From the NCBI RefSeq assembly GCF_022539505.1, contig NC_061514.1, positions 33,881,769-33,945,768 of the forward strand: 64,000 nucleotides of DNA, read 5' to 3'. This stretch comes from Lolium rigidum (taxonomy: Eukaryota > Streptophyta > Magnoliopsida > Poales > Poaceae). Under the pieces are notes generated by a model. It saw nothing but the letters and a program-made list of their open reading frames with translations. It had not been told where the DNA came from and ran no database searches. Below are positions 9,891 to 21,864 of this stretch, one piece after another (within the stretch, counting starts at the first letter, position 1; each line of letters opens with the position of its first letter). The position numbers and the translations under genes are program-made.

Positions 9891-10192
9891 CTATAACTAC
9901 GGCAGTTCGTCTCCGTGCGGAGATCAATCGCGCGGAGGAGAACTTGGACGCCGCCAGGCTGCCGAAATTTCTTACCGCTGTCCGCCGTTGCCACCGCCGC
10001 CCACCGCGACGCCGCCCGCTGTCGCCACCGCCCGCCGTTGATGCCGCCCGTCGCCACCGCCCGCGGCTTCTCCCTCCGCGCGCGCGCGCCAGCCCCCGGC
10101 CGCCGGCCTCTCCTTCCCGTTGCCGCCGACTCCTCCGGCCGCCTCCTCCGGCCGCGTCCACGCCGCCGACGCCCCCGGCCGCTGCCTCCTCC
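9891..10192 (+). other. GC-rich leader of the CACTA gene
   Basis: A (CCG)n-rich stretch ending in a good splice donor, CTCCG/GTAAGCC, at 10192-10193. It looks like a transcribed leader followed by an AT-rich intron to about 10800. Open frames across it are codon-biased artefacts. Confidence 0.35.
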
Positions 10193-10229
10193 GGTAAGCC
10201 GGCCTCCTCCCTCCTCCGATTTTTTTTAA

Positions 10230-10790
10230 TTTTTTTACTATTTTGTTAGTTAGAAATAATTTGTTAGTTAGAAATAATTTTTGTTAGAAATATTTTTTGT
10301 TAGTTAGAAAATAATTTTAGGGTTAGTAAAAATTTTAGTTATAAATAATTTTTGTTAGTTAGAAAATAATTTTAGGGTTAATTTGTTTAGGGTTAGTAAA
10401 TTTTTTAGTTAGATCAAAGGGACCAAAGGGTCCTCCACCTATGACTGCAACTCCTCCTTCTCCGCGTAGATCATTCACGCGGAGAAGGACGAGTTGCGCC
10501 GCCAGGCTGTTAGTGAAAATTGTTAATTAGAATTGTTAGTGAAAATTGTTAGTTAGAAATAATTTTAGAATTGTTAGTGAAAATTGTTAGTACGTGAAAA
10601 TAGTTAGAATTGTTAGTGAAAATTGTTAGTTAGAAATAATTTTAGAATTGTTAGTGAAAATTGTTAGTGATAGAACTATATTAGTAGTATGTATATATAG
10701 TTAGTTTATTTAGCACAATATTATTTCGTATATAGTTAGTTTATTTAGCACAATATTATGTTTGTTTAATTATGTTACTATATATATGAT
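10230..10790. repeat. GTTAGTTAGAAATAA and TTGTTAGTGAAAA repeats
   Basis: Irregular short tandem repeats in an AT-rich stretch, probably intronic. They include several copies of AATTGTTAGTGAAAATTG and two copies of ATAGTTAGTTTATTTAGCAC. Confidence 0.7.
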
Positions 10791-10808
10791 TTAGTTTTCA
10801 TACCTACG

Positions 10809-11225
10809 ATGCCGTGCCCGCCGCGTCGTGGAGGGTCTGGGCACGTTCTGGACCAGATGCTGATGATGGGGGAGGTCCGGGACTGGGCTCCGCCGGGGTG
10901 GCACTGGGAGGTGTTATCTTCCGGGGCGCGCACCTTGGTGCGGAATCCGGGTCCCGTCATCGACCCGGATCTTCTTTGGTGGTGGTCGCGTGGGCCACGA
11001 TCGGTGCGGAGAGAGCCGGCCCCCGAGGAGGTGGTAGCTCGCCGCATTAGAGAGGAGGACGAGCACGTTCGCCGTTACCTGCATGTCTTAGACACCATGT
11101 ATAGGAACGGATGGTCAGTTATGCAGGGATCTCACGTGAGCTATGATCCTGTGGTTGTTCCGTATCTTTGGGTGTTCACCCGGCGCGGCTCGGCACCTCG
11201 CGGCTCACCACCCGGTCGACATTGA
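10809..11225 (+). CDS. Small CACTA-borne hypothetical protein
   Basis: A complete 138-codon frame beginning MPCPPRRGGSGHVLDQML. It is rich in Arg, Pro and Trp, with a central WWW and an acidic/basic helix-like segment (EEVVARRIREEDEHVRRY) around residues 70-90. I recall similar frames lying beside CACTA genes in Triticeae, but I know no function and see no catalytic motif. It sits between the GC-rich leader and the first exon of the ORF1-like gene, on the same strand, and could be a separate exon of the same transcript or an independent small gene. Confidence 0.5.
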   Translation: MPCPPRRGGSGHVLDQMLMMGEVRDWAPPGWHWEVLSSGARTLVRNPGPVIDPDLLWWWSRGPRSVRREPAPEEVVARRIREEDEHVRRYLHVLDTMYRNGWSVMQGSHVSYDPVVVPYLWVFTRRGSAPRGSPPGRH

Positions 11226-11455
11226 GAGCTAGGTTCATGCATGGGAGTCGGTTGTAGTGATGTATTAGGGTTAAATAAAAAATGGACCCGAGATATATAT
11301 ATATGTAACTGCAATCTATGTTTTGAGCACTACATTATCCTTAATTAATAGCTATATATGTGACTCTAATCTCTGTTTTGTGCATTATCCTTAATTAATA
11401 TCTATATATATGATTATACGATGGTTCCTATAACTTGCAAGTCGTTGCAGAAACT
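11226..11455. other. AT-rich spacer or intron
   Basis: It contains ATATATAT runs and two copies of CTTAATTAATA. It ends in a possible acceptor TTGCAG at 11450, just before the next ATG at 11456. Confidence 0.35.
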
Positions 11456-14400
11456 ATGGACGCTAACAGAGAAGCACAAGAAGAATTCATGGCGAACCTC
11501 ATAGCCGGCGTTGTTCGTGATGATGGCGGTGGATATGACGATGTCACCACAACGTATTTGAATGACTCCGGTGAGGGAGCGGAGGATCTTGAGCGAAGAG
11601 AAGATGGCTCCGGTGAGGAAGAACATAATGGCTCTGCTGATGGAACCGTAGTTATTACAAAGTCCACCGAGGTATATAATTTAAGCCGTTGCTGACTAGA
11701 TGCATTAACTAATTTGTAGATATATATTGACGATGAATTCTTTCCTTTTTAGCCCTCTGGATCGAGCAAATCTTCTGTAAAGTCGAAGCGAGGCCCGGCC
11801 AAAAAGTTGCCCGAAGGTGTTAGGCATGACATCGTCGAAATCGATCAGAGTGGCCGACCGACTGCTCCCGCCAAGGCTGCAAAATTATTTACAGATCAAT
11901 GTGGAGTGGTTGTTAGGGACTGCATCCCGATCACCGTTCGAGAATGGCACAAGCCGAAGGCTACGGCGACTGAAGCAGGTCATTATATCGATGATGTATC
12001 CAAAAACAACATTTGGCATCGGCTCATGGCACATTTCAACCTACCTCCAGAGGAGAATGCCGATAAAGCCAGACAGATGGAGGAGAAAGTCAAGGAGTTT
12101 GCTCTAAAGAAGATGGTCGAACTATTCAAGAACCACAAGAAAAGATTGTACCATGACTTTGTCAAGCAAAAGAAGACTCCGAACTTCACTGGAGCATATG
12201 AGAAGATAAAAGATCACTGGCCTGAATTCGTGAAGTACACGCTGTCAGAAGAATTTAAGAAAAGGACGGACACAAATAAGAAAAATGCTTCGTTGAAGAA
12301 ATATCACCAAGTTACGGGTCCAGGTGGCTACAGGGCTAACAGGGCTAAGTGGCAGGCAGCTGAGGCGGAACTGGTCAGGAAAGGGATCCAAATAGGGACA
12401 TTCGATTGGACCGAACGGTCGAAGGAGTGGTTCTACGGGATTGGGGGAAGGTTGGACCCAGAAACAGGGAAGTGTATTTATAATAAAGAACATCTCAAAA
12501 ACCCTTGTGAATCTCTTATAGAAGCACATAGGGACATGCGGGAGGGGAGGTTCCATCCCGAAAGAGAGAACGACGAGCTGACACGCGCCCTTGGGAACAA
12601 AGAACACGGCGGATGAACACGAGGCACGATTGGCTCCGTTCCGTGGAAGTATGGCTTTCCCGAGGAAAGGAAGAGATTTCCTGACACTACAAGAAATATG
12701 GTGACTTGCGACCCTCCATATTGGTCATGGAAAGGTCATTGTGTGCAATCTATGACCACATCGTGACCAATAACTGTTGGTCGCTAGTGACGGCGCACGA
12801 CGACCTTTTCATTTAAATGGTCGTAGAGGAATATGACCAAAATTGATGGTCATAGATTCTATGACCAAAATTTTGGTCGTGGGCTGGTCTACCTGTCCAC
12901 GTCAGATCCAACGAGGCAAATCCTAGGTGGCAGATCTGTAACCAATCCAAATGGTCATGGATCAAAATCAGCCCAATCCAGTTCTGGCATGTACATGGGC
13001 CGAGCACAACAATTTGGCCTATTCATAATTTACTTCCTCTCAGTTCAGGTGACTGAATTATGACCTTTCAAACCAGAATGGTCTTTAAAAATTAGGGTTT
13101 GGACCCTCCCATACGGCTCACGACCATTTGCTGCGAAATGGTCATGGAGTTATGACTAATTTATTTGTGGTCATTGTAAGAAGGTCATTAGTCAACATAT
13201 TTCTTGTAGTGTGATAAAAGCCATGAGAGGAGAAAGGCAAGGGAAGCAGACCGCATATCGTCCTTAGAGGAATCTATGAGCATCCTTAGAGCCCAAATGC
13301 ACGAAGTACTTACCGGCCAGCGATCTCAGGGGCAGCATGAAGATCGTGCTACCGACCCGCAACAATCTCAGCCCCGGAAAAGCAGCGTGGCTTCCACGCA
13401 GCTCCAGCTCGAAGCAGGTGATGATCAGGAGATGTTGGCTCCTCGCTACCCCGTGGATGATATCATAGAGAGCTATCCTTGTGAGCTGCATGTAAAAGTT
13501 GTGAACATATCCATGAAGGCGGCGGTCGGCTATGTCGTACCTGCAACAACTTATCATTGCGGTCCGATTCCAGATGGCTATGCTGTTGCGTTGGTGGATG
13601 AAGTGATGGGAGGATATGAGCCGGTGATGCTTGACCACCCCGGCAGGTGAAGATCGGGAAATCAATGAATCGGGAGAAGCCATTAGAACCACCGTTCTAT
13701 GGCGAAAGGAATACATTGTGCTTCCAGGTTCAAAGAAAAGCAGGCCACCTGCAGCTCATTCTCCGCCGCCTCCGCCGTCTCCACCACCTCCGCCGTCTCC
13801 ACCACCTCCGCAGTCTCCTCCGCGTGAGCATACTCCGCCGCCTCCTCCTTGTCAGGAGACTGCGCCAAAGCAGAATCGACAAAAGAGGAAGACTGCCTCG
13901 ACAAGTACTACATCTCTGAAGAAGAGACCATCATCTCCGAAGAGGTCTAAGACTCCTGAGTTGTTACCGTACGAGATGACTGATGAGCAGAACGATGCAA
14001 TCGCAGATGCCGAGCTAAAGGAGCATTTTGCACCGAAGCCGCCCCTGCCAAAGCTGTTTATAGTACCTCATACAGTGGGGCACTTTGCCGTTACGAGAGC
14101 AAAGAAAGCTGAGTTGGCAAGTGATTATGACCGCTCTCTTGGACAGTCCTCTAGAGCAAAGAAAGCTGAGTATGGAAGTAGACCCTTAACAGGGAGAACA
14201 ATTCCCCAGCTCGGACATCAGGAAAACCAATCTCTAGCCCCCTTGGTCGTGCACTCCTATGATGATCTGGAGACTAGAGAATTGATCGAACGGTCGGCTA
14301 GACAACTTGGAGCAACCGTTGAGTACGATGACTACTTCCCCATGGCTGAACCCGTATACAAATACAAATACGGTATGCCTCTCGTCAGTAACGACAAGCT

Positions 14401-14610
14401 CCCGCTTCTACAAACTTAAATGCGAAAATTGCATGACTAGTACATGCAAGCCTCTCATAACTCGGAGGCCTACCTCGTAGTGGGATTTAAAGATGAGCAT
14501 TACTTTCGGGGAAACGAGGAGATAAACATTGAGTTTGAAGAACTATTTCAGTTATTCAATCAAGATGCCCTCGACAAAAGTCTCATGAGTTGCTACTGTC
14601 TATAAGTGAT
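11456..14610 (+). pseudogene. CACTA ORF1-type protein, N-terminal part, broken
   Basis: An exon from ATG 11456 to a donor at about 11670 encodes an acidic N-terminus. After an acceptor CTTTTTAG (11752) the frame resumes with a basic KRGPAKKLPEGVRHD segment, then VREWHKP and the IKDHWPEFVKYT region. This is the layout of plant CACTA ORF1/Transposase_24-type proteins. The exon is interrupted by a TGA at 12614-12616 (CGA expected), by a CACTA MITE at 12685-13211, and by a one-base frame change near 13645. Further on lies a run of PPPPPSPP repeats (about 13755-13860) and a KDEHYF segment leading to the peptidase part. Stops at 14417 and near 14446 break it again. It cannot yield a full product. 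Confidence 0.75.
12685..13211. mobile_element. 527-bp CACTA-type MITE
   Basis: It begins CACTACAAGAAATATG and ends with the matching inverted sequence CATATTTCTTGTAGTG. It is flanked on both sides by the 3-bp duplication TGA (12682-12684 and 13212-13214). The interior is rich in GGTCAT/ATGACC motifs in both orientations, as expected of a non-autonomous CACTA element with subterminal transposase sites. It has no coding capacity. It lies within the coding exon of the host CACTA's ORF1-like gene. Confidence 0.95.
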
Positions 14611-15109
14611 TTATTTATGTAATTAAGTCTCTAGCTCAGCTCGTTCAACGCACTAACAATTATCCCCACTATATTCTTTTATACGCTATATATTGTGCAG
14701 AATGAAGATGCTCGAATGTAGAAGAGGCGGACTATATGACATTGGGTTCATTGACCCAAACACCGTTCATGAACTTACGGTTCGAGATTACCCCAAGGAC
14801 ACAGAGGAAAACTTGTTACTGTTTTTACAGAAGCAAGAAAACAAATCGGAAATATTCTTTCCTTACAACTTCGAGTGAGTGTTATAAATGTCTTACATAC
14901 ATTCGATTTCGCTTACTCTATGTGAAGTCTAACTAATCCAGCAAGTTATGCATGTGCAGCTTCCACTATATTCTCCTAATCATTTAGCTTGACAAAGGAG
15001 TAGTACTTGTCATGGACTCGAAACGTAAAGAGCATGGGCAATGGGCGAACCTGGGTGCCATGCTCCAGAGGTATCTTCTGTTAGGCATCTTCTGTTCTCA
15101 TTTCATGAT

Positions 15110-16569
15110 TGATGTCTATGCACGTTTCTATTCTTATAGACAGTGTTGGGCCTCCAAGTGCAGAGGTTTATAGAACAACAGCAAGTTTCCCTTAAGTGGA
15201 TCACCCAAGGTTTATCGAACTCAGGGAGGTAGAGGTCAAAGATATCCCTCTCAAGCAACCCTGCAATTACAATACAAGAAGTCTCTTGTGTCCCCAACAC
15301 ACCCAATACACTTGTCAGATGTATAGGTGCACTAGTTCGGCGAAGAGATAGTAAAATGCAAGTGATATGGATGAATATGAGTGGTAATAACAATCTGAAA
15401 TAAATATGGTAGCAAGTAAACATGTAGTAAAATAGTAAATAAACGGTGATTCGATATTTGAAAACAAGGCCCAGGGATCATACTTTCACTAGTGGTCACT
15501 CTCAACAATGATATCATAAAGGAATATAAATATAAGCACTTCACTATGCTATTCTGAACTACTCTCTGGCTGGATAACGAACACTAATTCACCGTGTAGG
15601 GCTGCAAAAGCAAACCTTAAAGATGTATTCCCAAGTACTAATAAACACCCCGCGCTATACTTTGAGCATTCATAGGCGGTACTAACACACCACAATTTCA
15701 TAGAGACATCCAACTCAAATCATAATTCAGTGAACAAGTATTCTGTGAAATATAGCCTAAGAGACCCACACGGTGCACACACTCCACCTTTATACACGTG
15801 GGACAAGGAGTCTCCGGAGATCACATAAGTAAAATCCACTTGAATAGCATAACGACATCTAGATTACAAAGCTCATCATATGGATCTCAATCATGTAAGG
15901 CAGCTCATGAGATCATTGTATTGAAGTACATGGGAGAGAGAGATAAACCACATAACTACTGGTAGAACCCTCAGCCCCGAAGGAGAACTACTCCCTCCTC
16001 ATCATGGGAGTCAGCAACGGCGATGGAGATGGCGGTGGAGTCGATGGAGATGGCTCCGGGGGCAATTCCCCGTCCCGGCAGCGTGTTGGAACAGAGACTT
16101 CTGTCCCCCGGATCTTCTCTGGATGATGGCGGCCGCGACGGAACTTTTCGTGGACGGAGGCTTGTATATCTGGGGTTTTCCCGAGATCGTGAATATATAG
16201 GCGGTGGAGATAGGTCGGTGGGGTGCCCGAGGGCCCCACACCATGCCTAGGCGCGGCCAGGGCCTAGACCGCGCCTAGGGGTGGTCTGGGCACCCTGGTG
16301 CCCCCCTTCGTCTCTCCTTCGAACTTCGTCTCCGTTACGGTAAAATAGGCACTTTGGCTTTTATTTCGTCCAATTCCGAGAATATGTCCTGTACAGCCTT
16401 TCTGAGACCAAAAACAACAGAAAATAGGGAACTGGCACTGTGGCATCTTGTCAATAGGTTAGTGCCGGAAAATGTATAAAAGTGTAACGAAGTGCAAGTA
16501 AAACATAGTGGAATCGGTGTAAAACAAGCATGGAGCATCAAAAATTATAGATACGTTTGAGACGTATCA
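15110..16569 (-). repeat. 3' LTR of the minus-strand element
   Basis: On the minus strand it starts TGATACGTCTCAAACG and ends with the complement of TGATGTCTATGCACG. It is highly similar to 20426-21864. Confidence 0.9.
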
Positions 16570-16583
16570 GCATCCCCAAGCTT
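16570..16583 (-). other. Polypurine tract of the minus-strand element
   Basis: Read on the minus strand, AAGCTTGGGGATGC directly precedes the 3' LTR. The plus-oriented relative has the same motif at 44333-44346. Confidence 0.6.
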
Positions 16584-19457
16584 AACTCCTGCTCGTCCTC
16601 GAGTAGGTAAGTGATAACAAAATAATTTTTGAGGTGACATGAAGCCAACACAATCTTGATCAAGCATGTAAAGAATTGTGAGCTGGGATCAAAGTACTCT
16701 AAACATAGGTATGATAGATATGATTCAATAGAACTCGGCAACTATGTTATAACATGAAGAGTAACTCAAGCAAAGGATCATGCATAATAGTGCATTGAAA
16801 GCAACTGTTTGTTTATGAGCATAGAGTAAACATAACAAGGTGGTATTCAACATGTCCTTTATGGAATAGCAAAACATAAATGCTAGGACACCTTCAAAGT
16901 TCAGAGGGTGACTAGACACAAATAATTTAAAAACAAGCAATAGCATAATCATGAATCAATCAATAATAATTTTGGGACTATGCACATTGCACTAAGAATG
17001 ACAACTATGCTCTCTTAATTGGTGCATAAAGCAAGAAGATGAAGACTCAATATAAAAGTAAAAGAAAGGCCCTTTGCAGAGTAAGCAAGATAAACAAGTT
17101 TTATAAATCTTCCAAAAAGTATGGTACTTATTAGGTTTGAGCTCTCATTGCCCCTATCATAAGCATCTTGAATGGTTAAAGTTAATGTGAGTAAAAAATG
17201 AGTCATATGCTTGACAAATCATAAGTCGAAAATCTCATGCCCCTTGAATACGAGTACCTACACCTCATGCTACTCAACTTAGGTCCCAAATAAGTTCTTG
17301 TCATTGTGAGTATACATGTATAATTAAGAACGCAGCAGGGGTACCTCTTGCCCCATGATATGGAAGTACTCTTTCATATAAGAGCAATCCCACACCAAAA
17401 TGACAAGACAAACAGACAATGAGCATCTCAGCAATCCTTTTATTTACTATGGGTATAGCTTTTTATTAAAGATGCTTCACAGAATACTCACTATGGAATG
17501 CTGTAAACTTCCTCCATGAATGATGCATGGCTTTGGTTAGTGGCCCAGCATTTCTCTAACATATATACAAACTCCATGGACTTACAAGTTTGCATTTTAT
17601 TTCGCATCGATAGGCATCCATAAACAAAAGATCATGACATCAACTAAATAAGAATAAGTGCAATGTTGAAAGCGTGCCCCATGAAAGCATGGTTGTGCTA
17701 ATTCCCAACTTACAACTTGTAAGCATATAATCTACATAAGATAGTCACAATGGTTCAAGTTTATTAAGTGCAAAAAAGTAAATGTGCCATCAAGTTTGTG
17801 AGAGCTTTACTAACTAATTTTCTCATAATTAATTTGAAAGATGGATAAAAACATGATGAATATACTTGGAATAGCAATAATGCTAATAGGTAGATATGGT
17901 GGACACAATTGGAAAACTTTGGTTATTAGGAGTTGGATGCACGAGTAGAGCTCATACTCAGTACAGGTGAAGGCTAGCAAAAGACTGTGAGCGACCAACT
18001 AAGAGAGCAATAATGGCCATAATCATGCATAGCGACAAAACAATATTAATTAAAGCATAAAGTGATATTACAGGTCAAAAAATAAATGATCATAAAGGCT
18101 TTAGTTGACTGGTTATTAGTCATAACATGGTGTAAGCATGTGCCAAGTCAACCAAATAAATCATCAAAGGAGAATACCACATCATTATGCTTTTTATGAT
18201 AGAAACAACACATGATTCTTTCAATGGCACATTAAGCACTCTCAGATATTTGAGACAAGTCATGATACAACAATAACTACTAAGCATATAATAAGAATAA
18301 CATCCAACATGACATGCCAAAGTCTATGCCACAGTCTAGACAAACTTCCTTTTGCATCACTATAGTCATGAAATATTTTACTCGTATCCAACACCAATCA
18401 ACTTATTTGAAATAGCTCTCAGAGATGAAATACAATATGGACCAGAGAGCTAATCATACATAAATAAAGAATACTAACGAGCTCTGAACAAAATAAGAAT
18501 AGAAAACCAAGAGCTAAACGCAGTACTAGAAAACTAGAACACCCGCAGAACAATAAGAGCGAAAACTAGAGTGTTCTATGCAATGAAAACGGAGTGTGTC
18601 TCTCTCCCACACAAGAATGCTAGAATCCAACCATGTGCTACAGCAAACAAAACAAAAGAAAACTAAAAACAAAAATAAAGACGCTCCAATAACAACACAT
18701 AGCATATGAAGCAATAAAAATATAGCGTATAGAAAGATGACCTGATACTTTATTGATGAAGAAGGGGATGCCTTGGGCATCCCCAAGCTTTGACACTTGT
18801 ACCTCTTGGATATTTCTTGGGGTGGCAGGGGCATCCCCAAGCTTGAGCTTTTGTCCATCCTTCATCTCATTACATCATTATTCTCTCCCTACACTTGAAA
18901 ACTTCCTTCATACAAAACTTCACACAATTCTCATTAGCAACATTACTGCAATCAAAATAACAAATCCACTTGGTTCAGTTCTAACATATATCAAACATCC
19001 ATTAAAACATTAGCTACTGTAGCAACTTCTTCAAAAAGCTCTTTCTCTCAAAAGAACTCAAAAAGAAAGAAAATAAGGGGCAAATGCAAATAGTGGCAGA
19101 AATCTGTCAAAATAGAACAGCAGGTAAAGATCGATTTTTTATAAAATCCTCTGTTGCTCAAATCGAAAAGTGCAAAACTAATGAAAGTTAGATAATAACC
19201 TGGGGCATATGATCAAAAATTGACAGCTCAAAATTATGTACTGGCTGGGAGTACGAATATTTATGGTAACAGCACAGAATCTGTTTCTGGATAGCAACTT
19301 CCCCAAATCTTACTTTCTTCCTATTAGAGGCTACTCTTGGCACATAAATGAAATAAAAATGATAAGGAGAGGTTATTACAGAGGTAACAACTTCCAAGAT
19401 TCAATAAAAGAAAAATTACAGAAATAAAACATGGTTTATCTCCCAAGAGTGCTTTTT
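16584..19457. other. Non-coding internal region of the minus-strand element
   Basis: AT-rich and without any coding frame longer than chance. Near 18765-18845 two copies of a GGGGATGCC / GGCATCCCC inverted motif followed by AAGCTT lie close together. The related plus-strand element has the same motif at 27835-27920. Confidence 0.6.
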
Positions 19458-20264
19458 TTAACGCCTTTCAGCTAGGCGCAGTAGTTTGAGAAGATGCTCA
19501 CATAAGAAATATGAATTGAAGTAAAAGAAATCATCTAGGAGCAAATATGAAACACATTTAAGTCTAACCCACTTCCTATGCATAGGAATCTTGTAAGAAA
19601 ATAAATCAAAGAGGCACATAGTAACAAGCATAGGAAAGCAAAACAAGTGCAACTTCAAACTTTTAAGCATATAGAGAGGTGTTTTAGTAACATGAAAACT
19701 TCTACAACCATATTTTCCTCTCTTATAATAACTTTCAGTAGCATCAAGAATAAACTCAACAATATAACTATCACATAAAACATTCTTATCATGAGCCACA
19801 TGCATAAAATTATTATTACTCCCCACATAAGCATAGTCATTCTTATTCATTATAGTGGGAGCAAATTCAACAAAATAGCTATCATTATTATTCTCATCAC
19901 CATAATCATCAAATATAGGAGGCATATTGTAATCATAATTACTTTTCTCCTCAATAGTAGGTGGACTGAAAATATCATAACCATCGTTGTAATCATCATA
20001 TATTGGAGGCATAGTATCATCAAAGTAAATTTCCTCCTCCGTGCTTGGGGGACTAAATATATCATGCTCATCAAAACCAGCTTCCCTAAGCTTAGACTTT
20101 TCCATAGCATTAGCAATAATGGTGTTCAAAGAATTCATACTAATAACATTGCTACTAGCATGCAAATAAAGTTCCATAGGTTTTTTAATTTTCTCTTTAA
20201 ATACCTCATGTCCTAACTCAAGATAAATACTATAAAGCTCTCTAATTTTTTTGTTGTTTTCCAT
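19458..20264 (-). CDS. 268-aa Asp/Tyr/Pro-rich protein of the LTR element
   Basis: An intact frame starting MENNKKIRELYSIYLELGHE, about 140 bp downstream of the primer-binding site, where gag would normally begin. The N-terminal third is Lys/Glu-rich and helical. Residues 65-130 contain two copies of a DIFSPP...MPPI-DDY motif. The C-terminal part is hydrophobic/aromatic and ends LRLAERR, read from the same element segment that follows the protease frame in the plus-strand relative. No retroviral domain is recognisable. The function is unknown; it may be a derived or acquired frame kept by a parasitic LTR element. Confidence 0.6.
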   Translation of the reverse strand: MENNKKIRELYSIYLELGHEVFKEKIKKPMELYLHASSNVISMNSLNTIIANAMEKSKLREAGFDEHDIFSPPSTEEEIYFDDTMPPIYDDYNDGYDIFSPPTIEEKSNYDYNMPPIFDDYGDENNNDSYFVEFAPTIMNKNDYAYVGSNNNFMHVAHDKNVLCDSYIVEFILDATESYYKRGKYGCRSFHVTKTPLYMLKSLKLHLFCFPMLVTMCLFDLFSYKIPMHRKWVRLKCVSYLLLDDFFYFNSYFLCEHLLKLLRLAERR

Positions 20265-20403
20265 TAAGCCTAACTAGTGAAAATAAAAACAAGAAACAAA
20301 AAGATATAATTGCAGAATCTAAAGGAAATAACTTCGAGCACTCACCAGCAACTAAAAAACTTAGTAGCCAGAGGATGTGAGTACCTTTTACCTTACCTCC
20401 CTA

Positions 20404-20415
20404 GCAACGGCGCCA
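20404..20415 (-). other. Primer-binding site of the minus-strand element
   Basis: On the minus strand TGGCGCCGTTGC, eleven bases inside the 5' LTR edge. This is the form common in Athila-like plant elements. Confidence 0.75.
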
Positions 20416-20425
20416 GAAAAGAGCT

Positions 20426-21864
20426 TGATGTCTACGCACGCTTCTATTCTTGTAGATAGTGTTGGGCCTCCAAGTGCAGAGGTTTGTAGAACAACAGCAA
20501 GTTTCCTTTAAGTGGATCACCCAAGGTTTATCGAACTCAGGGAGGTAGAGGTCAAAGATATCCCTCTCAAGCAACCCTGCAATTACGATACAAGAAGTCT
20601 CTTGTGTCCCCAACACACCCAATACACTTGTCAGATGTATAGGTGCACTAGTTCGGCGAAGATAGTAAAATGCAAGTGATATGGATGAATATGAGTGGTA
20701 ATAACAATCTGAAATAAATATGGCAGCAAGTAAACATGTAGTAAAAGAGTAAATAAACGATGATTCGATGTTTGGAAACAAGGCCCAGGGATCATACTTT
20801 CACTAGTGGTCACTCTCAACAATGATATCATAAAGGAATATAAATATAAGCACTTCACTATGCTATTCTGAACTACTCTCTGGCTGGATAACGAACACTA
20901 ATTCACCGTGTAGGGCTGCAAAAGCAAACCTTAAAGATGTATTCCCAAGTACTAATAAACACCCCGCGCTGTACTTTGAGCATTCATAGGCGGTACTAAT
21001 ACACCACAATTTCATAGAGACATCCAACTCAAATCATAATTCAGTGAACAAGTATTCTGTGAAATATAGCCTAAGAGACCCACACGGTGCACACACTCCA
21101 CCTTTACACACGTGGGACAAGGAGTCTCCGGAGATCACATAAGTAAAATCCACTTGAATAGCATAACGACATCTAGATTACAAAGCTCATCATATGGATC
21201 TCAATCATGTAAGGCAGCTCATGAGATCATTGTATTGAAGTACATGGGAGAGAGAGATAAACCACATAGCTACCGGTAGAACCCTCAACCCCGAGGGAGA
21301 ACTACTCCCTCCTCATCATGGGAGTCAGCAACGGCGATGGAGATGGCAGTGGAGTCGATGGAGATGGCTCCGGGGGCAATTACCCGTCCCGGCAGTGTGC
21401 CGGAACAGAGACTTCTGTCCCCCGGATCTTCTCTGGACGATGGTGGCCGCGACGGAACTTTTCGTGGACGGAGGCTTGTATATCTGGGGTTTTTCCGAGA
21501 TCGTGAATATATAGGCGGAGGAGATAGGTCGGTGGGGTGCCCGAGGGCCCCACACCATGCCTAGGCGCGGCCGGTGGTCTGGGCACCCTGGTGCCCCCCT
21601 TCGTCTCTCCTTCGGACTTCGTCTCCGTTACGGTAAAATAGGCACTTTGGCTTTTGTTTCATCCAATTCCGAGAATATGTCCTGTACAACCTTTCCGAGA
21701 CAAAAAAAACAACAGAAAACAGGGAACTGGCACTGTGGCATCTTGTCAATAGGTTAGTGCCGGAAAATGTATAAAAGTGTAACGAAGTGCAAGTAAAACA
21801 TAGTGGAATCGGTGTAAAACAAGCATGGAGCATCAAAAATTATAGATACGTTTGAGACGTATCA
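20426..21864 (-). repeat. 5' LTR of the minus-strand element
   Basis: 1439 bp, starting TGATACGTC and ending GACATCA on the minus strand, next to the duplication ATGAT. It is slightly shorter than its partner; one visible difference is near 21570, where a roughly 20-bp stretch around GGCCTAGACCGCG of the partner is missing. Confidence 0.9.

Noticed and set aside
13683..13904. Minus-strand Ala/Glu/Thr repeat frame
   Set aside because: Antisense of the (Pro)n linker of the CACTA ORF1-like protein.
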